Positions 10,330 to 19,789 of a stretch of DNA of 64,000 nucleotides are shown here, piece after piece. The notes under the pieces were generated by a model. It was given only the letters and a program-made list of their open reading frames with translations, did no database searches and had not been told where the DNA came from. Source of the DNA: Trachythela sp. YZ-2020 (lineage: Eukaryota; Cnidaria; Anthozoa; Malacalcyonacea; Clavulariidae); contig JADLSH010000231.1 in assembly GCA_016169945.1 (NCBI GenBank), positions 868,001-932,000 on the forward strand, read 5' to 3'. The position numbers and the translations under genes were made by a program. Every line of letters begins with the position of its first letter. The first letter of the stretch is position 1.

Positions 10330-11404
10330 AAGTAAATTAATATGGCGCGGAACTCTGAAAGACCTGAAAGCATTTGTTTTAACAATAATCGATGAAAAAG
10401 CTGCAGAAAGTGCAATCTGGCGATCACCAAGCGGCGGAAAGTGGTGTTTCACTAGCGAAGAACTTGAAGTTACGTGGCAAACGAAGAGTGAAGCAATATA
10501 TTTCGATGAAGCTAAAGCTGGAGATTTGGTGGAACGAATAAATGGTGTTCTTTCAAAGTCAGACAACGCAGTGGGAGCCAACAATAGCGATCTCAACATT
10601 GAAGAGGATATTGATCGAGGTTCGATATGCATCAATGGAAACGAGGTATCTAGTTGTAGCAGTGTTATTACTGCAGATATAGAGGGCATAAAACTTGATA
10701 TGTCAATCTTGGAAGCCCGGCTACTCGATGCCACAAGAGAGAGTAAGTCAGACTTTGGCCATAGAATAGGAAATGACTAGAAGGGCCACTTGAGGCCGAA
10801 CCTTTGAAGTTTTTGACGCTGCGCATGTCGCATTACGCATGTTCATTACCATTATTCTAGCCAGTCAATTGCATTTTCTGACCAATAAACACGCTCAACT
10901 GGCTGGTCCGCCATTATTCTGGCCAGATAACTGCATAAAAATAGGGTGTCACGTTGCACTGCTGAGTGGCCTTTCTGGTCATTTCCTATTCTGTGCTTTG
11001 GCTCGCTCCAAATTAAATTGAAGGAATTGGAAGGTGTTATCCGACATCAAGATGATGTAATTTGCAAACTTTCTGAAGACAATTTAATTTTAGAGTCTAA
11101 ACTATCTTCTATTGAAAATCTAACTCCGAAAGTAATCCATTATGACCATATGAACAATAATCATGTTAATGAGTCGGCTAGTGTAATTCATGTTAATGAC
11201 CGATGTACATCTCATGTTATTGACCAATCGACTAATTTGAATACTAACAATCTGAGTTCTATTGAAATTTCAACTATTGAAAATTTAACTCCGAAAGAAA
11301 GCCATTATGACAATATGATCATACTAGAAATACATGCTTGCAGTAATCCCTCGCCCCAGCTGAACATTGCCAGACATTACATTCCAAAACATTACTATTG
11401 CTAA
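10330..11404 (+). pseudogene. LINE ORF1-like pseudogene interrupted by a MITE
   Basis: The reading starts near 10345 (EKAAESAIWRSPSGGKWCF...) and continues through an acidic Ser-rich stretch to LEARLLDATRESKSDFG. A 236-bp MITE interrupts it at 10753, and it resumes after 11002 as LQIKLKELEGVIRHQDDVICKL, a predicted coiled coil. It then carries the Asn/His-rich phrase NHVNESASVIHVNDRC, which recurs at 15957-16100. That second copy continues into CCCH zinc fingers, so the two together suggest an ORF1 of N-terminal domain, coiled coil, Asn-rich linker and zinc fingers. Here the fingers are lost and the frame ends at 11402. It is a dead copy; nucleic-acid binding for retrotransposition is inferred. 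Confidence 0.6.
10760..10995. mobile_element. 236-bp MITE inside the ORF1 pseudogene
   Basis: Inverted ends CATAGAATAGGAAATGAC and GTCATTTCCTATTCTGTG, flanked by direct repeats CTTTGGC (10753-10759 and 10996-11002; the eighth base differs). Removing it and one repeat restores the coiled-coil reading frame on both sides. The ends begin CATAG..ATAGGA like the P elements here, so P or hAT origin is possible. Confidence 0.85.
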
Positions 11405-11584
11405 TCTTTTTTATCAAAAAATCTGCCATGCAAAGGTTGTAGGCGAGTCGGATATCTGCGTTCAAAACAAATTTTTGGCTTAGAAAACACAATTGGATCC
11501 TTGGCTCACACCCATCTTCACGACGCAATCAAAGGCTATCGCCAAATGAAATGTTTTACTTGACGTAATCACTGTGGCTTCCTT

Positions 11585-12690
11585 CATTTTAAATGTGCCA
11601 TTAAAATTTTGATCATTACTAACTTTTTTAATTTACTTAATTCTATCCACCCACATATTAATTTTACAATTGAACATGAACTTAACGGAAAACTTTCATT
11701 TTTAGACGCGTTAATTACACGTGATAACGGATCTCTTTCTATTAATGTATACTGTAAACCTACACACACTGACAGATACTTAGACTACAACTCACATCAT
11801 GACAAACAACACAAAGTTAGCACGGCACAAACTCTTTTACATAGAGCAGCAACATTACCGAGTACAAACGAAGGGAAACAACAAGAACACAAACATGTAA
11901 CTAACACCTTAATATCAAATGGATACCCCAAGAAATTCCTTCAACAAGTGGAAAGTAACCGTGTTATGCGGCAGAACAGAGTACCACCACCTGAAGAGCT
12001 TGTACACATGTTTTTTGATGTTGTGGAACCGAAGAGCAACTACTACTATGCCGTCCTTCCTTATATTAAAGGCCTAACTGAACCACTGAAACGACTCCTG
12101 AAACCCTATGACATCCGAACTACCACAAAACCTCTCCGCATACTTGAACAAATGTTCCCCTCCATTAAAGACAGACCATCGTCAGAAGATCAGACAAATG
12201 TGATTTACCAGATAAATTGCACTGATTGCACGTGGAGCTATATTGGCGAGACAGGAAGAGCGTTTAAAACACGTAATGTGAAAAACTGCAAAAACGGATC
12301 TAACATTTCCAATCATGCGTGGGCAAATGATCACCGAATTGATTTTCCTAACGGGAAAATTATAGACACAGCCAGTTATCGACACAGATCAACTTTGGAA
12401 TCTTGGCATACTGCAAGTACGAAAAACGCAGACAATAATGCAAAACACTTACCAGAACAATATAGGTTCTTACTTAAAAACATTTAAAACTATATCTATA
12501 TATACTACATCAATGTAAATAATTATTCATCTTTTCACGTAGGCGGAACTGTCACTGTGTCTTTTGTCAGTTTATTTGTTTTGTGTAATTGTAAACCACT
12601 GTTATTTGTTATTATTCATTTTAATCAACCCGTTGAAGACTGCAGACTGGCAGCCGAAAGCTCGTAAATAATAAATATTTTAAACCAGAG
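11585..12690 (+). mobile_element. Penelope-like element, 5'-truncated
   Basis: Contains the C-terminal part of a Penelope-type polyprotein and a 3' region with ...GACTGCAGACTGGCAGCCGAAAG, an end sequence common in this class, then an AT-rich tail. The left end is abrupt near 11585, inside sequence of unclear origin. No LTR-like repeats were seen. Confidence 0.75.
11609..12487 (+). CDS. Penelope-like polyprotein C-terminus: RT thumb plus GIY-YIG endonuclease
   Basis: Open frame of 292 residues; its ATG is probably not the original start because the RT palm is missing. Residues ~20-85 (LNGKLSFLDALITR, SINVYCKPTHTDRYLDYNSHH) are the conserved thumb segment of Penelope RTs. Residues ~197-292 are the GIY-YIG nuclease: VIYQINCTDCTWSYIGETGR, preceded by typical linker sequence and followed by NHAWANDHRIDF and LESWHTAS. 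The Cys pair (NCTDC) characteristic of Penelope endonucleases is present. A few residues seem lost after FKTR, where relatives have a Lys-Glu-His segment, so the nuclease is probably inactive. The frame itself is unbroken. Confidence 0.85.
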   Translation: MIITNFFNLLNSIHPHINFTIEHELNGKLSFLDALITRDNGSLSINVYCKPTHTDRYLDYNSHHDKQHKVSTAQTLLHRAATLPSTNEGKQQEHKHVTNTLISNGYPKKFLQQVESNRVMRQNRVPPPEELVHMFFDVVEPKSNYYYAVLPYIKGLTEPLKRLLKPYDIRTTTKPLRILEQMFPSIKDRPSSEDQTNVIYQINCTDCTWSYIGETGRAFKTRNVKNCKNGSNISNHAWANDHRIDFPNGKIIDTASYRHRSTLESWHTASTKNADNNAKHLPEQYRFLLKNI

Positions 12691-13496
12691 AACGTCTGAA
12701 ACTTTAATCATGAATCCTGGTTTCGCCTCTTCCATATTTAAATTACTCTAATAGTTTGGGAAGAAGAGTGGAAGGAAACAATATTATTTTGGGAAATTTA
12801 TTTTGAAAGAATAAAAAATGGAAATTTTGATTCAAGAAGAGGAAGCACAGTAGCCATGGCAACACGATAAAATAAATTTCTTTTCTGGAGTACAAAACAG
12901 TTAAACAGGTTACAAAAACTACAAAAATAATTAAAATATTAGTTGTTTTAGCCATACAAATCTGAGATATATGGTGTAGGTAGGTTCTTATGCATTCTAT
13001 AAGCTTCAAATTAATGTTTAAATGCAACCTTCCGTTTACTAAAACGTTGCCAAAAGTTTATAAAACTAAACTGCCTTTTACTTATAAATTAGTTTTTGAA
13101 ATGAAATCAGTTGAAAATATACAAATTCTCTCGTGTGAAACAATTTCGCTTTCCTTTTAAGTTGGAACTTTTTGATAGCATAAAATATAGGATATTTTAA
13201 TTGGAAAAAAATAAAAATCTATGAAAATAAAACAACATTCTTACGGCTATATTAAAATACATCAACAATTTAATATTTTAATATAAGAAACTTGCCATAT
13301 TTTTTCGACCATCTATCTCTATTTATCCTTTTTTATAAAGTATAAACGATAAATTTGTTCCGCAGCTTTTCCTGAAGTCCCAAAAAGCGATTTATAAGTT
13401 ATAATTCAGACTTACTGATATGACTTACTCATGTTTTTTTATAATTCGCTCATTCCACTCCTAACAAAGATTAGTGAGATGACCACCCATCACACC
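12691..13496. other. No gene seen
   Basis: AT-rich spacer between the Penelope-like element and the P element; no convincing ORF or repeat found. Confidence 0.4.
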
Positions 13497-14000
13497 CTTG
13501 AAACCATAGATATAGGAGACCTAGATTGCTGACTCGGCTCAACTAGACGTGTCAAATTTTTAAAATCCAAGATGGCGGCTCAACCGGTCAAAAATCATAG
13601 AGCGGTATAGGGAAAAACCATGTTTTTTGCATTTTGCGTCGTCCTACAGCTTCCGATCCCGTTCTATCACATTATTTTGGAAAGAACTAACTGGTGTGAA
13701 GGTTTTGGATGAATATTTGTATAATTAGTACAATTTACATATTACAATTCAACCGGGCAAGAATGGGCAAAGACGAAAAGCGTGCGAAACTGCTGGCCTA
13801 GTTTCTTTTCCTGTGTATTCCTTCAGTCTTTTACGAGTTTTTCTCAAGTAACGTGATTACGTGATATATATCTAACTATTCCAAAAGCTACTGTTGTTTA
13901 TTTTCTTCTTTCATTGTTATTTATACCAAAATACAGTATATTTATCTGAAAATTCTGGGGCATTCTATTATTCTAAAAAAACTGTTTTTTATCGAAAAGA

Positions 14001-15111
14001 ATGCCTGAATATTGTTCAGCGTATAACTGCAAGGCCAGACGTGGGGATTTAAAAGATGGTATTCGCTTGTCCTTCCATAAGTAAGTCTATAAAAGTAAGT
14101 ATAAAACACACATATTGTATATTTGTACACTATGACATACTTCATATAAACAGCATAGTTTAAGACTATGTTATGTATAAATAAGACAGCTTTTAATAGC
14201 ATAAAAACAATTTGTTTTGTAAATACTGTATAAATGACAACAAATGTAGTTTTGAGTTTGTTAGCTACAATATAAAAGTGTTTACAGTTTTAATAATTAA
14301 TAAAATAATATTAAACTGGAAAATAAATTGTTTTGATGTCTGTGTCCTAGTCTATATATATGCATGTTGACAACAACTTTCATAGAGGTCCTTGTCCTGT
14401 TTAAGGTCTCAAAAGGACCTAGGATTTGACTCCTGCAGAAACAATTCTGTCAAAAACTTTTGTTCACATCAGTGAACCAAAGATAAATCGTTCCATTTGC
14501 ACTATTTAGATTTCCTATAACCAATCCCAGCCTGCTAAAAAGTTGGATAACAACAATAAAATAGGCAGACTGAATGCCAACCAAATATTCAGTCTTGTGT
14601 GAGAAACACTTTACCCCCGACGACTATATTAGTAAGGGAGAGCAAGTAATAGAAGGCCAATCCAAGAAATATCTGAAAGGGTCTATTAAGGGTCTTGTGA
14701 AAAAATTAGAAGAAATTAAGGCTATATCAGAAGAACAGTCTTGTGAAAAAATTAGAAGAAATTAAGGCTATATCAGAAGAACAAAGCCAACATCTCATGT
14801 CAAATTTTGGTCATATGACTACAGATCTATTCACAAATGAGCAGAAAAATGAAGCTAATACAACTGGGTCTAGATACAGTGAAAAAATAAGACAATTTGC
14901 TATATCTTTGCACTTTTACAGTCCAAAGACGTACAAGTTTGTTCGCAAATCCCTCCACTTACCACATCTATCTACTATACGGTCATGGGCTTCATCAGTT
15001 GAATGTGAACCTGGGTTTTTGAGTAACGTTATCGAACACCTTCAAAACACTCTAGAGGACAATAAGCCATCTCCTCGACGAGCAATTTCATTTCTTTTTG
15101 GCAATGATTAA
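14001..15111 (+). pseudogene. P-element transposase (THAP9-like), broken
   Basis: Exon 1, 14001-14080, encodes MPEYCSAYNCKARRGD and ends LSFHK at a GTAAGT donor. Exon 2, from about 14510, continues FPITNPSLLKSWITTIK and reaches YSVLCEKHFTPDDY. Together these give the C2CH zinc ligands of a THAP DNA-binding domain (CxxxxC, then CxxH). Two in-frame stops sit just before MPTKYSV. A 46-bp tandem duplication at 14692-14783 shifts the frame. The following frame (14743-15111) contains SEKIRQFAISLHFYSPKTYKF and STIRSWASSVECEPGF, the conserved N-terminal region of P/THAP9 transposases after the THAP domain. It stops at 15111 with the catalytic domain absent. A transposase relic, with no evidence of domestication. 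Confidence 0.85.
14692..14783 (+). repeat. 46-bp direct tandem duplication
   Basis: Two adjacent copies of a 46-base segment beginning TCTTGTGAAAAAATTAGAAG. Since 46 is not a multiple of three, it breaks the transposase frame. Confidence 0.92.
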
Positions 15112-15116
15112 CTCAT

Positions 15117-15312
15117 TTATATGGCCTGGACTATGAAAAGTGATGACTCAATCAGGTTTCTTGGAGAGAACTAGATACTGTGAAGGTTTTTTATGCATAC
15201 TAGACAAATTAGTCAGTTTCTTCAAACTAGTTTGTATTGAAAACATTCGCTGTCACTAGTTCTCTCTAAAAACCTGATTAATTCATCACTTTTCACAGTC
15301 CAGGCCATATAG
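15117..15312. repeat. Long hairpin inside the P element
   Basis: Arms TATATGGCCTGGACTATGAA and TCACAGTCCAGGCCATATA, continuing through GTGATGA/TCATCAC and CAGGTTT/AAACCTG to AGAGAACTAG / CTAGTTCTCTC. Probably a foldback insertion or a rearranged deletion junction. Confidence 0.75.
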
Positions 15313-15956
15313 ACTTGAGATTCCTTGACATCTGCAGCAGCAAGGAAGTCATCAAAGTCACACTAAACAGAGCATCAGAGTTTTCGGACCAGCAGACCAG
15401 GTAAATCAAGCAAAATAGGTTTTAACTTCAAAATACTTCACAATATTATTCCCTGTTTTATATGCCAACCGAGATCCTCGAAAAAAAAAGCACCCAAAGA
15501 ACCAAAACCTTTATTTTCTGCAACAAAATGTCTCGAACTGCTCAACCGACCATGTGATGATTTTCAGACAACATTTAGCGATCGATTATTTCGTCTTTAT
15601 TGAACTTAAATTATGCAAATATTCATCCAAAACCTTCACACCAGTTAGTTCTTCCCAAAATAATGTGATAGAACGGGATCGGTAACACCAGGAAGACGCA
15701 AAATGCAAAAAACATGGTTTTTCCCTATACCGCTCTATGATTTTTGACCGGTTGAGCCGCCATTTTGAATACTCATGGTTGCCACGCGCGTGCGTTATAG
15801 ACAGCATTACAGTCAGCAATCTAGGTCTCCTATAACTATGCTTGAAACATAGCCATGCGCCCGCAAAACTTGATGAACTTTGGATTTCCCATTGCTTTCC
15901 TTTTTTTCCGGGTGTAAATACCGAGCGGAATTAGTACCCTCGCACGGTCGGGGATG

Positions 15957-16545
15957 AAAAATGAACATGTTAATGAGTCGGCTAGTGCAATCCATGTTAA
16001 TGACCAATGCACACCTCATGTTATTGACCAATCGACTAATTTGAATACTAACAATCTGAGTTCTGTTGAATTTTCAACTAACGAGAATTTTTCATTGCTC
16101 AATAATGTACAAGTTTCGGATCCCCGTGAAAATCAGCACGTGAAAATAGATCTAACTGCCAAGCCGAAAGAAGGGATTAACATACTGAGGAATGAAAATA
16201 GAGTATTAAATTCACAATATATATGAAAACGAGAATAGTAACCCTGGAAAGAATCGACACCTTAATTCCACAAAGGGCACTACCCCCTGCCCATTTCTAA
16301 AGCGTCGAGGGTGGTGTGTTAAGGGAAGCCGATGCGATTTCAAACACCCGCGTGATGAACAGAAACATTTGGTGTCCTGTCCCTTTTTACAAAAGCGAGG
16401 CTTTTGACTTAAGGGTATTAGGTGTGATTTTTCCCATAATGCCAATTTTCCTCATAATATACTGTCATCAAGGGCCGTTAACAACTACCCTTGTCCTCTT
16501 TTTTCCCCTACCATCGACCTCCTCTGGTCTCGCAAGTAAGAACAC
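15957..16545 (+). pseudogene. LINE ORF1-like pseudogene with tandem CCCH zinc fingers
   Basis: 15957-16226 reads HVNESASAIHVNDQC and on to VSDPRENQHVKIDL and a coiled-coil-like ILRNENRVLNS, matching the 11130-11290 pseudogene. The frame breaks at an ATATATAT run and resumes in another frame with two CCCH fingers: PCPFLKRRGWCVKGSRCDFK followed by H, and SCPFLQKRGF, then a TGA where the second finger's next Cys should be (TGC to TGA), then LKGIRCDFSH. Spacing C-x8-C-x5-C-x3-H is regular in finger one. Probably the ORF1 RNA-binding protein of the LINE whose RT fragment follows at 16560. Confidence 0.65.
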
Positions 16546-16559
16546 ACGGGATAGGTGTC

Positions 16560-17378
16560 AATCAGTGTCCTCAAAGTTACCCCCGGAGACCGGGGTTTTT
16601 CCAATTTCACTTATGGACGCTCGAAGACAGAAGAACTATTTCCTCCAATTTATATGGACGATAAACCAATCGGCGTTGTTACTAAGGTTGAACTTCTTGG
16701 TGTAACGATAAATTCAAAACTTTTATGGGATGACCATATTACTAAACTTGTGAAAAGGGCGTCGCGGAAAATTTACTTCTTGGTGCAATTAAAGCGAGCC
16801 AGAGTACCACCAACTGAACTAGTGCTTTACTATTGTGCATGTATCAGGTCATCTTTGGACTATGCTTGTCCGGCTTTCAATCATGCCTTACCAAAATATC
16901 TCCGTGATGAATTGGAGCGAGAGCAGAAGAGAGCCTTGGGTTGTATTTTCCAGGCATCCCGTATCATGATGCCTTATCTCGGGCCAAAATTAAGTCCGTT
17001 GACGAACATCAAGAAGAGCTTACTGAACGTTTGTTCAAGAAAATTTTATGCAATCCCACCTGTAGGCTCAATTATTTAATTCCTGACACTATTGATTACA
17101 TTGATTATAACTTGCGGCACCAAAGAAAGCTTGATGTTCCGCTTACAAAAACACAACGTTTCTTAAATTCCTTTATTATCTCTAGTGGTAATATATATAA
17201 TGCATTAGAATAAAACTTTAGCTTTGTGTATTTTAATATCTCTTTTAACTTTTTAATCTCACTTGTACATACTTAATTTTAATACTTGTAATTTCTCAAT
17301 GGTTTGTAATAACTCACGCAATTCAGCTTATAGCTGCAATGTGATTTGATTAAAATAATCTATCTATCTATCTATCTA
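16560..17378 (+). pseudogene. CR1-like LINE RT C-terminus and 3' end
   Basis: 16640-17000 encodes LLGVTINSKLLWDDHITKLV then KIYFLVQLKRARVPPTELVL and SSLDYACPAFNHALPKYLRD, the post-YADD segment of CR1/L2-type RTs. A frameshift near 16950 continues to the terminal EELTERLFKKILCNPTCRLN and ends NIYNALE* at 17215. The 3' UTR ends in a (TCTA)n simple repeat at 17362-17378, a typical self-primed LINE tail. The 5' part is lost. Confidence 0.8.
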
Positions 17379-18232
17379 AGTTTTCATCAATGGTTAAGCC
17401 TAAGGATTTCGTGCATGTGCTGAACTCTTTTGATTTGAATATTATCTACGCATATGTTGAGATTACTCACATCATGCCTCATAAGCCTCTGCCGAGAGCC
17501 AATGACCATGAATTCTGTCTTAGCTATATTTAAGCTCAATCTATTTGCTATGAGCCAAGTGTTTAAGCTACTCAGCTCAATGTTCATAATATCTTCGAGA
17601 TCAATAAGATTAGAGCTTTGGAAGCTAATATTTGTATCATCCGCGTACATACTCGATAAGCCGTTGTTCAAACAGTTTGGCAAGTCATTGATATAGACCA
17701 AGAAGAAAAGGGACCTATTATAGAACCTTGAGGGATCCCATAATTAATTGGTCGGCTACTAGATAGATGTCCATTTACACAAAATCTGTGTGTACGACTT
17801 GATAGATAAGAATGGAACCATTTTAATGTGTTTTCATCAACTCCATAATAAGTAAGTTTGTCTAGAAGAATCGCATGATCAATGGTATCGAAAGCTTTTT
17901 TCAAGTCAATAAAGACTACACCATTGAGATTTATCGACCCAGCGAGGTGACCGTACTGTGCATCGCTCGAAACCCAGATTGACAATTAGTGAGTAGCTCA
18001 TTGCTTATGAAGTAATAATAAAATTGATCATGAATAACTCTTTCAAAGACTTTTGCAACAACTGAAATAATTGAGATTGGACGATAATTGTTTAGGTCAC
18101 GTTGAGCACCGTTTTTGTGGATAGGTGTAACATTGGCCATTTTCCAATCTTTTGGGTAAATACTGGTGCAAAGTGATTTGTAAAATATATATGTCAGGGA
18201 AGGAGATACAACATCCATAGCTAATTTTAATA
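17379..18232 (-). pseudogene. Second LINE RT fragment, opposite strand
   Basis: Reverse strand, three frames: NVTPIHKNGAQRDLNNYRPI and VVAKVFERVI (18218-17985); [20 protein letters not shown] and [13 protein letters not shown] (17985-17705); YADDTNISFQSS and NTWLIANRLSLNIAKTEFM (17701-17400). These are RT motifs through YADD in order, so about 280 residues of the RT core survive with frameshifts. It continues as KSLGLTIDENL to 17379, exactly abutting the (TCTA)n tail of the other LINE. It differs from the + strand fragment and is a separate family. Confidence 0.82.
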
Positions 18233-18468
18233 ATTGTGTAGTCGTCTGTTACTCGTCTGTAGTCGTCTGTTACGCGTCTGTAGCCGTCTGTTACTCGTCT
18301 GAATTCGTCTGTTACTCGTCTGTTGTCGTCTGTTACGCGTCTGTAGTCGTCTGTTACTCGCTTGTAGTCGTCTGTTACTCGTCTGTAGTCGTCTGTTACG
18401 CGTCTGTAGACTGTAGTCGTCCGTTATTCGTTTGTATTTGTGTGTAGTCGGCTGTTACTCGTCTGTCA
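18233..18468. repeat. Small minisatellite, ~21-bp unit
   Basis: Repeats of GTAGTCGTCTGTTACTCGTCT with variants (TTACGCG, TAGCCG). It is related to the large array at 29983-33452, which uses GTAGTCGTCTGTACT. Both arrays end in the same non-repetitive sequence CATTCGGGTGTAGTTTTAGA. Confidence 0.88.
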
Positions 18469-18690
18469 TTCGGGTGTAGTTTTAGACTAGATCCTCTTCC
18501 CACTTGTTTCAATGTTGCGGTCTAGTAAACAGACGTCCTTTTCCCGCGAAGTTATATTTTGTGTGGTCAACATTGTACGGGGGCGCTTAGCGTATGCAAT
18601 GCTATGAAATTATACAGTATATATGTCCCATAGCTTTTGGCAAAGATTCTCTATAGAGGTGATGGCATTATTCATAAATGCAACTTAATC
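18469..18690. repeat. Remnant of the MFS unit 3' flank
   Basis: After CATTCGGGTGTAGTTTTAGA the sequence matches 3530-3700 and 35155-35340 (TTTCAATGTTGCGGTCTAG; CCCATAGCTTTTGGCAAAGA; AGAGGTGATGGCATTATTCA). It has the same orientation as copies A-C. Homology stops before the MFS coding part. Confidence 0.8.
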
Positions 18691-19289
18691 ATTATGAATT
18701 TATGTGTGGAATTATTTTTCATTATTTGTTCGTCATCTTTACTACTTTTCTTACATATGCAGGATTGTCCAGTTGTGTAAGATTTCACAAAAGACAACAA
18801 TGTGCGTCTGTTAAGAAATAGCCGAGAGGCCGATTGAAACATTACATGGACTGAAACTTAGTTTAAAACCAAACCATTGTAATCTTAGATTGCGTAGTAA
18901 TGCATGATATCAAGTATATACCTAGAAGCAGCGAAGGCATAACGCCGGAAAAATTAGGCTATGGAACCATTTTGTTGCTTAAATTAGAAGAACGATTATG
19001 GAAACGATTCTAGACACGGTTAGGATCAGGGTTAGGGTTTGGTTGAAGAAAAACGTATGTTTGCCCTCACCACGCTTGGGGGGTTATTGGGGCAGTGGGG
19101 AAACACTCGTGAGAGTACCCGAAAATCACTTTAAGGTCTCCCAAGAGCAAGAGTGATTTCAGCGATATTTCTTAAGGCTTTCCTTTTAGTGACCTCATCC
19201 GGCAGAGCAGACGTACATTTTGCTGCTCCGTTAAAATTTGAAAATTCAATAAAAACTATCGTGATTTATCGGGTATATATGAGTAAAGA
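18691..19289. other. No gene seen
   Basis: No supported ORF. Contains GTTAGGATCAGGGTTAGGGT near 19020, too short and irregular to call telomeric. Confidence 0.35.
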
Positions 19290-19754
19290 ATGTCTGATAT
19301 TAGCGAAGATATATTTACGTCAAATATATCAAATTTGGGAGAGATTTCAGCCGATATACAACTCCAAACATTCGACAACATTGGACTCGAAGATGACCAA
19401 AACCTTGTTGAATACAAGGACGGAGAGGAATCAATTTAACGTATGAAGCAATCAAATGACAAAGAACAATCGACTGAGGGCAGTATTTCAATTACCAACA
19501 AGGGAAACTTAAAATGGCAAGGCGACTACAAAGATCTCTGTCAATTTGTTGATCGGCTAAAACTACAGCCTGGCAAGTGGTCAATGCCGGGTGATAACTG
19601 TAAATTGTTTGAAAACGGCGAAGTCTCGATATGATGGTATTCGAATACCGGTACTCTAACCTTAAAAGGGGTAAATATTACGCCCGATATTTTTAATGTG
19701 GCAGCGAGAGCGGGCGAGGCCATGGTAAACGCTGGTCACATGAGAGCAAAATAA
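19290..19754 (+). pseudogene. Decayed ORF of unrecognised family (~154 residues)
   Basis: One frame runs from ATG 19290 to TAA 19754 broken only by TAA at 19437 and TGA at 19632, both explicable as C-to-T changes of CAA and CGA. The first 50 residues are acidic (MSDISEDIFTSNISNLGEIS). The second part has a compact domain: LKWQGDYKDLCQFVDRLKL, GKWSMPGDNCKLFENGEVSI, stop in place of Arg, then WYSNTGTLTLKGVNI. The pattern KWxxPGxxxKLF...(R)WYSNTxTLTLxG looks like a real conserved fold rather than chance. I cannot name its family. It may be an ORF of an uncharacterised mobile element. No TIRs were found around it. Confidence 0.5.
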
Positions 19755-19778
19755 TCCAAAAAAATTGGATTATTTTCG
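19748..19778. repeat. Short perfect hairpin
   Basis: AAAATAATCCA / TGGATTATTTT around seven A/T bases, followed within 20 bases by ATAAAACTCCTATTGGA, a phrase also present beside the foldback at 34700. Perhaps the edge of a small foldback family. Confidence 0.5.
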
Positions 19779-19789
19779 CATACAATAAA

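Larger units (their letters stand above)
13505..15840. mobile_element. P element with ~230-bp inverted repeats
   Basis: Exact ends can be set. The left end is CATAGATATAGGAGACC and the right end GGTCTCCTATAACTATG, flanked on both sides by CTTGAAAC (13497-13504, 15841-15848), the 8-bp duplication expected of P elements. The inverted repeats run about 230 bases, to ACCTTCACACCAGTTAGTTC on the right arm, and include AAGATGGCGGCTCAACCGG. The interior carries the remains of a THAP-transposase gene and a 190-bp internal hairpin at 15117-15312. Length 2336; most of the catalytic region is deleted. Confidence 0.92.

Noticed and set aside
19020..19040. Interstitial telomere repeat
   Set aside because: GTTAGGATCAGGGTTAGGG is too short and imperfect.
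19748..19778. Rho-independent-type terminator
   Set aside because: Eukaryotic DNA and no upstream gene; a simple AT hairpin.
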